64,000 nt of DNA from Candidatus Doudnabacteria bacterium RIFCSPHIGHO2_02_FULL_42_25 (GCA_001777665.1 MFEQ01000004.1:124001-188000), one strand, 5' to 3'. Shown: positions 24,285 through 33,677, counted from the stretch's first letter. Numbers and translations: made by a program. The notes: generated by a model from the sequence alone, not told the origin.

Positions 24285-27137
24285 TTAAATTGTACTGCTT
24301 CCAGGACCTGGAATTACTGGAGGAACGACAGGATTACGTGGCGGAGCTACCTTCTGATATTTATTAATCAATTCCTCAAGTTTACCTATGTTTTCAGATA
24401 AATTAAGCTCCTTAGCTCTCTTTACTGCTTCTTTGAAAACTTTGACCTTAGTTGCATCATCACGATCTCTAAGGAAGACATCCATAACTATAGGATTTGC
24501 GGCAGCCGAAGATGCTGCGCGTCTTAGAGTATATATATCTGCAGCTACTTCTTCTCCTTTAGCTCCAAATGGAATAACACCACGGCTTTGAAGTTCATGC
24601 TGCCGATTTTTTAGTTGTCCAGCATGAGGTAAGCCAAAAATTTGGTTAATAATTACTCCTTGATCGTGTATGTCACCATAACTCTCGCCTTCGAACCCAG
24701 CAATTTTTGCAGAGCTGGAATCACTATATTGTACGTCAATATCAGCTGCTCGCATTGCATTGAGAAATCGATTAGCAGGTGTACGGTTCATTCTAGATGT
24801 AAACTGCCCTACGACTCCATTAAAGTAATTTAGTTTCTTTTGTTCCTCAGGTAAAAGTGGTCTTATTTTTGCCTGTGCTTCTAATTCAGCAGCTTCCTTT
24901 CTAACTTCAGCAAAGCCATAATTAACCAAACCTATTACTCTCCTCTTGCCTTCCGAATCTGTCGTTTCCACCTCAATTTTATCTGCAAGATGATATGGTT
25001 TAATCTGCTTCTCTGCATATTCCTGAATCATTGAAGCATATCCAAGTTTGTCTTTTTCAGGAAGATCGCCAAGGTACATGCCATAAAAAACTTTTTGGAA
25101 ATTAGTTGGAGTAATTTCCCCCGTCTTTAAAATATCTTCTAATCGTTCAGTTTTTCCTGTTAGCGGATTTGTAAATTCCTTAGCTACGTTAAGATGTTCT
25201 AATTCACCAGTATCATATTTTTCCTTCAATATGCGCATAAAATCATCCTGCCTATTAAGAGCAGCTATGGCCATACCCCATCCTTGCTTGTCTATTGGGT
25301 CTTTAGCATGTAAAGATTCCTCGACCATTTCTCGTTCCGACATATTAAGGTCCATTTTCTCCTTTGCTCTATGTAATACTTCCGATTGATGTGCTTCCAG
25401 TCCAAAGCTAGTTTTTTCACGCTGCCAAGGAAGCACGCGATAAAGAGTATCCGCAGCTTGACCGCTCGAAACACCAAAGGCACGTCGTTCTTCTTCTTCT
25501 TGATATTTTTCATAACCTCTGGCCCACTTGCCGACACTCAAGTTTGACAGAGCCTTTCTAAATCTATTCTGGCTTTTAGAACCGTTTGCCAACCATCTAT
25601 CTGTTGCACCCAGACCCATTTTCCCAAAAAACTTTCCCGTCTTCATTCCAGCGTTAATCATCATATCAGCCCCAACCATTCCGGCCTTTTTCGCTACAAA
25701 AAATGCGGCTAGCATCATGCCCATCAAAAAGATATATTTAAAGGCCGAGTCGTCTGGTCCACCCATTAATCCTTTATTATCAACTATGGCTTTATCTAAT
25801 CTGATGACAAACATAGCCACAGGAGCCCAAATTAAATACTTAATGAAATACTGCCACCATTCTTTCGCATAATGTTCAGTCGCTGGGAGAATATTTAAAA
25901 CATATGCCAGAGGTGAAAATATAACCAATACATATAGTCCAATTAGTCTGACCACAAATAACCCGGCTAACATTAAAGAAACCACAAAAGTTACAATTGT
26001 AAAAGCAGTCATGCTCAATCCTTGGGTAAGGCCAGTCGTCCAACCATTTGGAGCAGTTCCTACATCTTGCCATATATAGCCATACACAAAGCTAAATGAT
26101 TCTTTAAGAGTTCCGCCAAACACAAACATTGCTGTTATAAGATTAACAAAATTAATAATTGTTACAGCAATGACTTGGCTAAAGTTGACGAGCAATGCCG
26201 CTACCACCAGTTTCGCCAATAAATGCCCGTATTCATTATATTCTTTTATTCTTAAAATTGTTCCTAGTGCAATTACAATCAAGATTAGAATAAAAAACAT
26301 GTTAGCTATATCGCGAACTATTGTCCAGCCGACTTGGACGAAAAGTGGCATACCATTACTTGTGGCATACACTGTCTGATCAACAGCATATGCCATGATC
26401 ATTAAGGCAAAAGCAGTAAGCCAAGCTAAGGCACTATTGATTACATCAAAAATAGCCTTTAAAGCCCATCCAACTGCTTTACTAATCCCGCCGGCTTGTT
26501 CACGATCCTTCTGGGCAGCTTTTTGTTCTTCAATCTGATTCTTATATACCTCTTGAACAGAGGATAAATTTTGCAAATTTCCACCTTGAGTCTTGTTGAT
26601 TCGAATACTATCAACAGCAGGATCCGGAACAACCACAATATTTCTTCCCATATTATCTGTCGTAGTACTAGTCCCGGTATATCTGCCCCATGTACATTCT
26701 AGATTTGCGTCACTAAAAATAGTATTGTAACTCAACCGGGGTGTAGTTCCTGTAATTTGAACCAACTGTGCACCAATATTTTTACACTGATCTTTTAAGG
26801 CTTGAATTTGTAGAGTAACATTTTCCCCGTTGTATCTTCTCTGCACTAAATCTTTGCCTGTTTCCATCATCTTCTTGAGTTCGTCGCTGGAGATGTCTGT
26901 AGTAGTAGCAGTCGGAGTGGTTGTGGTCGGATTGGTCGGAGTAGCAGGCGCACCGGCAGCCGGTGTCCATGTTCCACCAACTTCCTTGCAAGTCTCTTCA
27001 GGACTATTCACGTAAAAAGTCGGCAGTGTCACACTGCATGTTCCGGAAGTTGTGGTTGTTTGAGCAGAAGCAAAATTAGTCCAGAGAACATTTACTAGGA
27101 CTAAGAAGACTATTAACTTTAGGAGCTTTTTATTCAT
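24285..27137 (-). CDS. large polytopic T4SS protein, VirB6/TrbL-like
   Basis: A 950-residue protein. A signal peptide (1-25), a Thr/Pro-rich extracytoplasmic part and about seven membrane helices between residues 225 and 500 precede a long charged cytoplasmic tail with helical repeats. The helices include TVYATSNGMPLFVQVGWTIV and ANMFFILILIVIALGTIL, which fit the channel subunit family VirB6/TrbL. The gene starts on the last base of the preceding stop region, so the locus is tightly packed. Confidence 0.8.
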   Translation of the reverse strand: MNKKLLKLIVFLVLVNVLWTNFASAQTTTTSGTCSVTLPTFYVNSPEETCKEVGGTWTPAAGAPATPTNPTTTTPTATTTDISSDELKKMMETGKDLVQRRYNGENVTLQIQALKDQCKNIGAQLVQITGTTPRLSYNTIFSDANLECTWGRYTGTSTTTDNMGRNIVVVPDPAVDSIRINKTQGGNLQNLSSVQEVYKNQIEEQKAAQKDREQAGGISKAVGWALKAIFDVINSALAWLTAFALMIMAYAVDQTVYATSNGMPLFVQVGWTIVRDIANMFFILILIVIALGTILRIKEYNEYGHLLAKLVVAALLVNFSQVIAVTIINFVNLITAMFVFGGTLKESFSFVYGYIWQDVGTAPNGWTTGLTQGLSMTAFTIVTFVVSLMLAGLFVVRLIGLYVLVIFSPLAYVLNILPATEHYAKEWWQYFIKYLIWAPVAMFVIRLDKAIVDNKGLMGGPDDSAFKYIFLMGMMLAAFFVAKKAGMVGADMMINAGMKTGKFFGKMGLGATDRWLANGSKSQNRFRKALSNLSVGKWARGYEKYQEEEERRAFGVSSGQAADTLYRVLPWQREKTSFGLEAHQSEVLHRAKEKMDLNMSEREMVEESLHAKDPIDKQGWGMAIAALNRQDDFMRILKEKYDTGELEHLNVAKEFTNPLTGKTERLEDILKTGEITPTNFQKVFYGMYLGDLPEKDKLGYASMIQEYAEKQIKPYHLADKIEVETTDSEGKRRVIGLVNYGFAEVRKEAAELEAQAKIRPLLPEEQKKLNYFNGVVGQFTSRMNRTPANRFLNAMRAADIDVQYSDSSSAKIAGFEGESYGDIHDQGVIINQIFGLPHAGQLKNRQHELQSRGVIPFGAKGEEVAADIYTLRRAASSAAANPIVMDVFLRDRDDATKVKVFKEAVKRAKELNLSENIGKLEELINKYQKVAPPRNPVVPPVIPGPGSSTI

Positions 27138-29071
27138 TATGGTGATTGTGGAAATCTATACCCAAAATTCCATACATGATCTGGTCCAACCGTAAACGGA
27201 TGGCTGCGATCCGTAGTTTCGATAGTACCTGGTGGCCAGGAACTAATATCAAGTGTTACGCGATAATCACCAGCAGCAAAATTTGTAAATGAATAATTAC
27301 CTTGGGCATCACTAACAGCTGTTGTATACGATATTCCGGCAGGTGTTTCTAGATATACTTTATTCCCCACTGTAGCAACATCACCCGCATCAAATACACC
27401 ATTCAAGTTGTTATCTGAAAAGACCTTACCTGTTAATGACCAGGGGCCTGGCTGAAGCTGCGGACTTCCCCCGCCTCCTCCACCACCTGGTGGAACTGTT
27501 GGTACACCTGTAGGCACGGGCACATTTGAAGCAGCTTGCGCGTTAGGTTTATCACATTTCCCAATTACAGATTTAATCTCTTTAATATAATTAACGATGT
27601 CCATGGTAAGGCGAGTGATGTCGTCAATTCCATCGTATGGTCCATATTGGCCATCTAGCTCAAGATCCTTATCTTTAACCAAAGACATATTGATTGCAGC
27701 TAGATAGTCATCATGTCTTCCCAAAGCAATCTCCATATTATCAAAGTAGGGGTTGTTAAAATCCTGAACGATTCCGAGCAAATTATCTAAAGATCCGTAA
27801 GCTTGTTGTACTCTTCTGGCCCAAGCTTGAGTATCAGCTTCGTTTATAAAATTATCTACAGTGACTTGGTCTCTGTGTGCTATTGCATAATCAACAAAGG
27901 CTTGCATGTCTTTCGCCGCTTTATCAATAGCCTGACAAAGGGGGGTAAAGTATGGCGAGGTCCCTACAGTAGAAGATGTATTACAACCACCCGGTTGTAT
28001 AGGATTGCCGCCATGATAACAGACATCGCTTATTCCATTTAATAAACCGTCATTATTTCCATCACGTCCATCCGGAATACCGTCTAGATCTAAATCGATT
28101 TCAGAAAAATTAATATTTCCCGTGGAGGTGTTATACCCTATCTCACTATACTCATCTATAACTTCAGTACCGTCGGAATCGAGTTGCAGTCTTTTGAAAA
28201 CAAAATTCCCTAATGCGTTACCGATAATGGTATAAGGATTGCTCATGTCTAAATTAACGTTAAACAATCCTTGGAGGGCATTATCTAGGTTGGATTTAAT
28301 ATAACCAGATGGGTCTTTAATAATGTTCAAAGCTTTATCCAGTCCAGCTGATCCAGTTGCTGTTATTGTTACAATCTCCCGACTGGATTTCAATCCTTGT
28401 CCTGCATCAATTTCTTGACTTGCTGCTGCTTGGGATTGAGACAAAGCTGCCCCAATCTGGCTGTCTAATTCTATCTCGGCAAATACTTCCGGATTAGAGA
28501 AGTAGGCTTGAGCAACTACAAAATATTCCCTATCTGACATTCCTTGAGGAGGATTATAAATCAATTGCGGATCTATTCCACCTCTTTTGATGTGATACTT
28601 TTTTTGGGCATCACTTATTTTTTTCAAAGCATCTTTTTTTGCTTGAAGGTTTTGTTCGCGCGTATCACTATTGGCTTGCCCCGTAAAATCATATGAGTAA
28701 AGAGTAGAGGCTGCATTAAATGCTTCTCTTAAGTCTGGATCACCTATCTTGTTCGCAATGTATTGATTTAAATAATTACTTTCCAGAAGTCGTGCATAGT
28801 ATAGATAATTTCTAATTTTATATTTATCGAGAACCTTATCGACAAATCTCGTAATAAACTCATTTGCATAATTGGAAGCTATTCTTAATACCGCGGCTTT
28901 CCCGATATCTTTGGCGATATCATATGGATTAGCAATTTCAGTTCCAAAGCTAAAAGTAATATCGCCAAATCCTAGAAATGCCTTAGCGGGTTCAGGTTTA
29001 ACCAGAAAACCACTGGTTACACCTACCAGCAAAATAATTGCTATAGTTTTTTTAATGAAAAAACTTTTCAT
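27137..29071 (-). CDS. secreted protein with TSP3-like and SdrD-B-like regions
   Basis: A 644-residue protein with signal peptide (about 1-32). The middle is helical. A calcium-binding stretch, EIDLDLDGIPDGRDGNNDG, lies near residues 325-345. A Gly/Pro linker near 525-545 is followed by an SdrD B-type beta domain (GKVFSDNNLNGVFDAGD, then DAQGNYSFTNFAAGDYRV). Such domains occur in wall adhesins. Position between the 317-residue protein and VirB6 suggests a surface-exposed T4SS part or adhesin. Confidence 0.72.
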   Translation of the reverse strand: MKSFFIKKTIAIILLVGVTSGFLVKPEPAKAFLGFGDITFSFGTEIANPYDIAKDIGKAAVLRIASNYANEFITRFVDKVLDKYKIRNYLYYARLLESNYLNQYIANKIGDPDLREAFNAASTLYSYDFTGQANSDTREQNLQAKKDALKKISDAQKKYHIKRGGIDPQLIYNPPQGMSDREYFVVAQAYFSNPEVFAEIELDSQIGAALSQSQAAASQEIDAGQGLKSSREIVTITATGSAGLDKALNIIKDPSGYIKSNLDNALQGLFNVNLDMSNPYTIIGNALGNFVFKRLQLDSDGTEVIDEYSEIGYNTSTGNINFSEIDLDLDGIPDGRDGNNDGLLNGISDVCYHGGNPIQPGGCNTSSTVGTSPYFTPLCQAIDKAAKDMQAFVDYAIAHRDQVTVDNFINEADTQAWARRVQQAYGSLDNLLGIVQDFNNPYFDNMEIALGRHDDYLAAINMSLVKDKDLELDGQYGPYDGIDDITRLTMDIVNYIKEIKSVIGKCDKPNAQAASNVPVPTGVPTVPPGGGGGGGSPQLQPGPWSLTGKVFSDNNLNGVFDAGDVATVGNKVYLETPAGISYTTAVSDAQGNYSFTNFAAGDYRVTLDISSWPPGTIETTDRSHPFTVGPDHVWNFGYRFPQSP

Positions 29072-29985
29072 TCTCCGAATTGTTTACTTAGTAATTGTTT
29101 TTCTAAACTCATTTTTTGCTGAACCGCCAAAAATGCCTGTGCTTTGTCATACCATTGATTAATGTTGTTTGGTGATGGAGTTCCAATCACATCTGCGAGT
29201 AGCTGATAAAAAGCGATATTATATTTATGAAAGTTAACCATCAGTTCTGGTACAGCAACCGTTTTAAGTTCAACTGAAAGTTTTTTCGCTTTTATTTGAA
29301 TCATACTAACATCCGAGCCATACCCGTCCTGGAGTATCGCAGTAATTTCTGCGATTTCAGTTTGTGAAAAATATCGATTTGTTTTAGTTCGTAACTCTTC
29401 AAAATACTCCATGTAGACATCTTCCGACTGTATGTCATAGAGGATGGTCAATTCGTCATCAGCCACCAATGGGAGATTGACCTTACTTATATCAGAAGAT
29501 TCGGCTACGAGTTTTTTTATATCTGAGTCGAAAACCAAGCTCTCGCCAATTATATTTTCATCTGACGCACTCTCTTCGAAACTCATTCGGCCCGGCTGGC
29601 TCGGATCGATTCCTGCTGCAACCAACTCGCCATCATTTAATTCATCACCTGCGGTTCGAAAGTTTAAAGGATCTGTCTTATAGTAATATTCTTGAGAATT
29701 ATTTAACTTATCAGCATCAGGGTCGGCTTCAGGTCGACACTCGTCAAAATCACAAATGCTCTGACCAAAATATTTCTCATACCACCAGCCTGGAATTCCT
29801 GGGTCAGTTGTTGTTTGCGTTCCACTAATTTTTGAAGTTTTAAAAAATTTATCGTAAATCAACAGTCCTGAACCCAAAACAAAAACCATGACCAGAATGA
29901 CCATGATTAAAGGACGAAGTTTACTTCTTACTTTTGCTATCTTTCCAGGCACTTTGATTTGGTTTTTTTGTTTATTTCTGAACAT
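29068..29985 (-). CDS. single-pass T4SS-locus protein with calcium-binding-like repeat
   Basis: A 305-residue protein from the ATG at 29985 (MFRNKQKNQIKVPG); the open frame extends 12 codons up to 30021, but those codons lie in the palindromic repeat at 30002-30043. One membrane helix spans about residues 25-45. The outer part has an EF-hand/TSP3-like stretch (DPDADKLNNSQEYYYKTDPL). It overlaps the next gene by four bases. First gene of the T4SS run; no exact family known. Confidence 0.72.
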   Translation of the reverse strand: MFRNKQKNQIKVPGKIAKVRSKLRPLIMVILVMVFVLGSGLLIYDKFFKTSKISGTQTTTDPGIPGWWYEKYFGQSICDFDECRPEADPDADKLNNSQEYYYKTDPLNFRTAGDELNDGELVAAGIDPSQPGRMSFEESASDENIIGESLVFDSDIKKLVAESSDISKVNLPLVADDELTILYDIQSEDVYMEYFEELRTKTNRYFSQTEIAEITAILQDGYGSDVSMIQIKAKKLSVELKTVAVPELMVNFHKYNIAFYQLLADVIGTPSPNNINQWYDKAQAFLAVQQKMSLEKQLLSKQFGE

Positions 29986-30001
29986 TGTCGAAAGAAGGGG
30001 C

Positions 30002-30043
30002 CCTGCCCGCAACGCCAGCAAGCTGGCTTGCGTGGCGGGCGGG
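30002..30043. repeat. CCTGCCCGC palindrome, twin of the one inside uvrD
   Basis: CCTGCCCGCAACGCCAGC...GCGTGGCGGGCGGG forms a near-perfect 42-base palindrome. Its reverse complement matches 32542-32583 (inside uvrD) at all but about three positions. Confidence 0.9.
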
Positions 30044-30145
30044 CTCTCCTACCCTATTTTGCTCTCTGTTTTATTGATTTTTTAGTTTTTGTGTCGAAAC
30101 GTCAATTAAATCTATTTATATTATATCACAAAACAGGCCCTATGT

Positions 30146-30256
30146 CTAGGGCTTTCGGTTGCGGCGGGCAATAATACTAGGGATAGCCATAAGTATTATG
30201 GCTATAATCATAAACCCAATAGTCAAAGAGACGATGATTATATCTGATCTAGTCAT
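30146..30256 (-). CDS. 36-residue single-pass membrane protein
   Basis: MTRSDIIIVSLTIGFMIIA... is one hydrophobic helix (residues 5-30) followed by a basic tail ARRNRKP. Its start overlaps the previous micro-gene by eight bases, so it is the fourth gene of a compact operon. Unknown function. Confidence 0.65.
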   Translation of the reverse strand: MTRSDIIIVSLTIGFMIIAIILMAIPSIIARRNRKP

Positions 30257-30359
30257 CTTTTTTATTCTTAGCCCGATCAATCATAGTGGGTAGTACAATT
30301 AAAACCATTACCACTAAGACGATTGCCCCGATTAAATAAATAATAAACGGATTAGTCAT
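30249..30359 (-). CDS. 36-residue single-pass membrane protein
   Basis: MTNPFIIYLIGAIVLVVMV... is one membrane helix with a charged tail DRAKNKKDD. It overlaps both neighbours by eight bases. It looks like a diverged copy of the next micro-gene in the same operon (same length and plan). Confidence 0.65.
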   Translation of the reverse strand: MTNPFIIYLIGAIVLVVMVLIVLPTMIDRAKNKKDD

Positions 30360-30561
30360 ATTTTGTTCTTCTAGTTAATAGTATAAGACTAAATGTCCAA
30401 AAGATCAAAGCAATAAAAAGTCCCATTAAAGCAAACCAGGGTCTGAACTTATCAAAAATACCAGGCAAGACTACAGCAGCGAAAAAAATTAAACCTATAT
30501 TAGCAGCAATGTCTGCAATCTTAGCAATTTGAATATCTGAGAATTTTACAGCAAGTTTCAC
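30352..30561 (-). CDS. two-helix membrane protein (69 aa)
   Basis: Starts with GTG at 30561 that overlaps the preceding stop (GTGA). Two membrane helices (about 18-38 and 43-62) follow the amphipathic start MKLAVKFSDIQIAKIADIAAN and end in LTRRTKYD. The pattern resembles DUF6722-type small membrane proteins. Second gene of the micro-operon. Confidence 0.65.
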   Translation of the reverse strand: MKLAVKFSDIQIAKIADIAANIGLIFFAAVVLPGIFDKFRPWFALMGLFIALIFWTFSLILLTRRTKYD

Positions 30562-30725
30562 TTTTGTTTCATTAATTCTTTCTGACCTAATTTACTTAAA
30601 CGTTTGATTCCGCAATCGAAACAGAATTCATTAGGACTAAAACTGAATTCACTATAACCAAGCAAGACCATCTTCTCTTGATCCTGAATTTCTTTATTAC
30701 AATTATCACATTTCCTCAATCTCAT
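30558..30725 (-). CDS. 55-residue zinc-ribbon protein
   Basis: MRLRKCDNCNKEI...EFCFDCGIKRL has two CxxC knuckles 27 residues apart, a typical zinc ribbon. It is the first gene of the micro-operon. The promoter TTGACA-17-TAAAAT (30763 to 30735) places the transcript start three or four bases before the ATG, so the mRNA is leaderless. Function unknown; nucleic-acid or protein binding is plausible. Confidence 0.72.
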   Translation of the reverse strand: MRLRKCDNCNKEIQDQEKMVLLGYSEFSFSPNEFCFDCGIKRLSKLGQKELMKQK

Positions 30726-30734
30726 AGTGTAGTA

Positions 30735-30763
30735 ATTTTAAACCTGGTAAAAATACTTGTCAA
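30735..30763 (-). promoter_or_regulatory. promoter of the zinc-ribbon micro-operon
   Basis: Minus strand TTGACA (30763-30758), a 17-base spacer and TAAAAT (30740-30735). The ATG at 30725 lies at the predicted transcript start. Confidence 0.8.
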
Positions 30764-30769
30764 AAGGCT

Positions 30770-31648
30770 TTACGTAAGCGATTTCTCTCTTTGTTCGAAA
30801 TGGTTATACAAACTGATCCATTGCTCAATGCTAAGATCTTGTGGTCGCAAGCTGGGATCAATTCCAGCTTTCTTTAACATTTCTAAATCCTTAATCGTAT
30901 TTTTGAGTTGTTTTCGTTTAGATGCAAATCCGGTTTTCACAATTCTGAAAAATAATTTCTCATCTTTAATTTCCGGATTTTTATTTTTCGGAATAATTTT
31001 CAGTATTACTGAATCAACTTCTGGTGTCGGCCAGAATGATTGTTTGGGAACCAAAGCAACAATTTCTGCATCAGCGTGGACTTGCACAGAAATCGCTAAG
31101 ATCGAAAGTTTCCCAGGGTTCGCAACGACGCGCTCCCCGACTTCTTTCTGAACCATCAAAACTAAAAATTCAGGTTTATTTTTTTGCTCGAGGAAATATT
31201 GAAACAACTTTGATGTTAGGTAGTAAGGAATATTGGCAACAACTTTGTACGGACCGTTCAGTTCTTTTTCCAAATGGAATCGAAGAATGTCTTGGTTAAA
31301 AAGCGTAAGGACGTTATTCGTCTGCGCTGCGCGTATCGGTAACCGTCCGACGATACGCGTGGCGCTGCCATTTACCGTATTACGCATTTCATTTTCGAGG
31401 GTCCTAAAAAGTTTCTCATCCTTCTCAACAGCGATGACTTTGCCGGCGCGTTTCACTAACTCCTCCGTCAGAACTCCTAGGCCAGGGCCTACTTCCAAGA
31501 CCGTATCGGTTTTTTTTATATCAGCTGCATCAACTATTTTGTTCAGCGCATCTTCATCAATCAAAAAATTCTGACCCATGTAGTCTTTGGGTCTTAAATT
31601 TCTTGATTTCAAATAATTTTTTAAATCGATTGGATCAAAAATCTTCAT
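30770..31648 (-). CDS. rsmA: 16S rRNA dimethyladenosine transferase KsgA with repeat-derived insert
   Basis: A 292-residue methyltransferase with the SAM motif TVLEVGPGLGVLTEELVKR and catalytic NIPYYLTS. It methylates A1518/A1519 of 16S rRNA. Residues about 88-112 (NGSATRIVGRLPIRAAQTNN) are encoded by a palindromic repeat also found between infC and rpmI. They lie before the acidic FNQDILRF segment, where other KsgA proteins have a short loop. The start overlaps the uvrD end by 14 bases. The C-terminal YNHFEQREKSLT is encoded by a partial copy of another repeat. Confidence 0.94.
   Translation of the reverse strand: MKIFDPIDLKNYLKSRNLRPKDYMGQNFLIDEDALNKIVDAADIKKTDTVLEVGPGLGVLTEELVKRAGKVIAVEKDEKLFRTLENEMRNTVNGSATRIVGRLPIRAAQTNNVLTLFNQDILRFHLEKELNGPYKVVANIPYYLTSKLFQYFLEQKNKPEFLVLMVQKEVGERVVANPGKLSILAISVQVHADAEIVALVPKQSFWPTPEVDSVILKIIPKNKNPEIKDEKLFFRIVKTGFASKRKQLKNTIKDLEMLKKAGIDPSLRPQDLSIEQWISLYNHFEQREKSLT
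31312..31385. repeat. family B palindromic repeat inside ksgA
   Basis: Palindrome with arms GCGCTGCGCGTATCG and CGATACGCGTGGCGC around AACCGTC. Its reverse complement aligns over about 65 bases with 45554-45620, the infC-rpmI spacer. It is read in frame in ksgA without interrupting the gene. Confidence 0.88.
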
Positions 31649-33677
31649 GGATTTGTAACAATTCCTCTGGAATGGCTTTTAAGAATCTAGAAGGAATAGA
31701 AATATTTCTGCTCCCAAATTGTTTGCGGGTCTGGGCGCATACAAGAAACAGCTGTTGCTTCGCTCTCGTAATCCCCACATAAGTCAGTCTCACTTCTTCG
31801 GCAATGTCTTTTGGATCCATCATTGATCTGGCATGTGGCAAGATCCCCTCTTCCAGTCCGACCAAAAATACTGTCTCGAATTCCAGACCTTTGGCCTGGT
31901 GCAGGGTCATCAGTGTTACTTTCGGAGAATGTAAATCCATTTCATCTACTGATGTCATGAGCGCTACCTCTTCTAAAAATTTAGTCAGGCCTTCCTTCCA
32001 ATTCATTTTACGGAAACTTCCAGCGACATTGAAAAGTTCCTGAATGTTTTCCCAACGTGTTTCTCCCTCTTCCGAACCATCACGCAGAAATGCTTCGTAC
32101 CCAGTCAGCTTTAAAACTTGACGCAAGATATCCAGTAGGTCTGCACTCTCATCTAAATTTTGAATCAAATTAACAGTTTCAAAAAAATGTTTAACAGATG
32201 GTTTGAGGTCCATCAATTTCGCTAATTCTTTCTCATCCTGTTCAATCAAAGCTTCCTTCAGCAGATCAAAACTTTTCGGCCCTATTCCCCGAGGTGGTAC
32301 ATTAATCACTCGTTTCAAACTTACCAAATCATTTGGATTAATCAAAAGTCTTAGGTAACTTAAAATATCCTTGATTTCTTTGCGTTCATAGAACTTTAAT
32401 CCGCCAACTATTTGATAAGGGATAGAGGCTTCAATCATAACTTCTTCCAAAACCCGGGATTGGGCATGAGTTCGATAAAGTATCGCGATATTGTTCAAAC
32501 GCTGTCGATTTTTGAGTTTTGGGAGAATTTTTGACCGGGCACCTGCCCGCCACGCAAGCCAGCTTGCTGGCGTTGCAGGCGGGTGACGCATAATTCGGCC
32601 AAGAATCGTGTCGTCCGTATCCTCTATCTCATATTGCAGCTCATTCGATTTACCATCCTGGATCTCGATAATTTTGGAAGCAACAAAATAGGCTTCTGCT
32701 AATTCATCCGGGGCAGAATAAAACATCGGAATCATGCCTTTTTCATTTTCGGTCCACAAAGTTTTTTTGTGCTGTCTCGGACTAAGTTCAATAACTTTCT
32801 GGGCGATGGATAAAATCGGTTGAGTCGATCGGTAATTTTGCTCTAACCGAATAATTTTGGTTTCCGGATAATCTTTTTCAAAATCTAAAATATTTTGGAG
32901 GTTCGCCCCTCGAAAACCATAAATAGCTTGCGCATCGTCCCCCACCACAAAAATATTCTGATGATTGGCAACCAACATTTTCGTGAAAATATACTGGACG
33001 TGATTCGTATCCTGATATTCGTCGACCAAAACATACTGCCAAAGATTTTGGTATTTCAAAAGCACGTCATCATGTTCTTGAAAAATTCTCACTGGTAACA
33101 CCAAAAGATCTCCGAAATCGACGGCATTGTTTTTTCGAAGTTCAGTCTGATACATTTCGTAAACTTTTTTTACATTCAAATCAAAAGTAGTTTGGGTTGG
33201 TAAATCATCCGGCTCTTCTAAATTATTTTTGGCTCGATCTATAAGATGCGCAAACAATGATGGCTTAAATTTCGTCGGATCAATTCTTAAACGTAACAAA
33301 ATATCTTTCAGCAAACTTTCTTGGTCATCACTGTCATAAATGAGGAAATCCCTATCCAAACCAACTAAGGCACATTCTTGCCTTAGAATTCGGACACCTA
33401 TTGAATGAAAAGTTCCCATCGTAGGGAGTTCCGATTTTCCGATCAATCCGATTATCCGAGTTTTCATTTCCCCAGCCGCCTTATTAGTAAAAGTTACAGC
33501 TAAAATACTATGTGGTTTTAACCCCAATTTTTTAATCAAATATACTATGCGCATAGTCAAAGCCCTAGTTTTACCACTGCCCGCACCAGCCAAAATTAAC
33601 ACCGGCCCTAGCGGCGCCTTTACAGCTTCTAATTGAGCTTGATTTAAACCGATTTGTTCAGCAGAATTTTTAGTCAT
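31635..33677 (-). CDS. uvrD: UvrD/PcrA-type superfamily I helicase with repeat-derived insert
   Basis: A 680-residue 3'-5' DNA helicase. Walker A GAGSGKTRAL (about 31-40), DEYQD (in YVLVDEYQDTN), QNYRST, and the late motifs LMTLHQAKGLEF and VRLTYVGITRAKQQL are all intact. Residues about 365-379 (HPPATPASWLAWRAG) come from the palindromic repeat at 32542-32583 and fall in a surface region between motifs III and IV. A GATAAT box lies seven bases before the ATG (leaderless pattern). Confidence 0.95.
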   Translation of the reverse strand: MTKNSAEQIGLNQAQLEAVKAPLGPVLILAGAGSGKTRALTMRIVYLIKKLGLKPHSILAVTFTNKAAGEMKTRIIGLIGKSELPTMGTFHSIGVRILRQECALVGLDRDFLIYDSDDQESLLKDILLRLRIDPTKFKPSLFAHLIDRAKNNLEEPDDLPTQTTFDLNVKKVYEMYQTELRKNNAVDFGDLLVLPVRIFQEHDDVLLKYQNLWQYVLVDEYQDTNHVQYIFTKMLVANHQNIFVVGDDAQAIYGFRGANLQNILDFEKDYPETKIIRLEQNYRSTQPILSIAQKVIELSPRQHKKTLWTENEKGMIPMFYSAPDELAEAYFVASKIIEIQDGKSNELQYEIEDTDDTILGRIMRHPPATPASWLAWRAGARSKILPKLKNRQRLNNIAILYRTHAQSRVLEEVMIEASIPYQIVGGLKFYERKEIKDILSYLRLLINPNDLVSLKRVINVPPRGIGPKSFDLLKEALIEQDEKELAKLMDLKPSVKHFFETVNLIQNLDESADLLDILRQVLKLTGYEAFLRDGSEEGETRWENIQELFNVAGSFRKMNWKEGLTKFLEEVALMTSVDEMDLHSPKVTLMTLHQAKGLEFETVFLVGLEEGILPHARSMMDPKDIAEEVRLTYVGITRAKQQLFLVCAQTRKQFGSRNISIPSRFLKAIPEELLQIHEDF
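32542..32583. repeat. family A palindrome inside the uvrD coding sequence
   Basis: CCTGCCCGCCACGCAAGC...GTTGCAGGCGGG. It is nearly identical to the reverse complement of the intergenic element at 30002-30043. It keeps the reading frame open. Confidence 0.92.
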
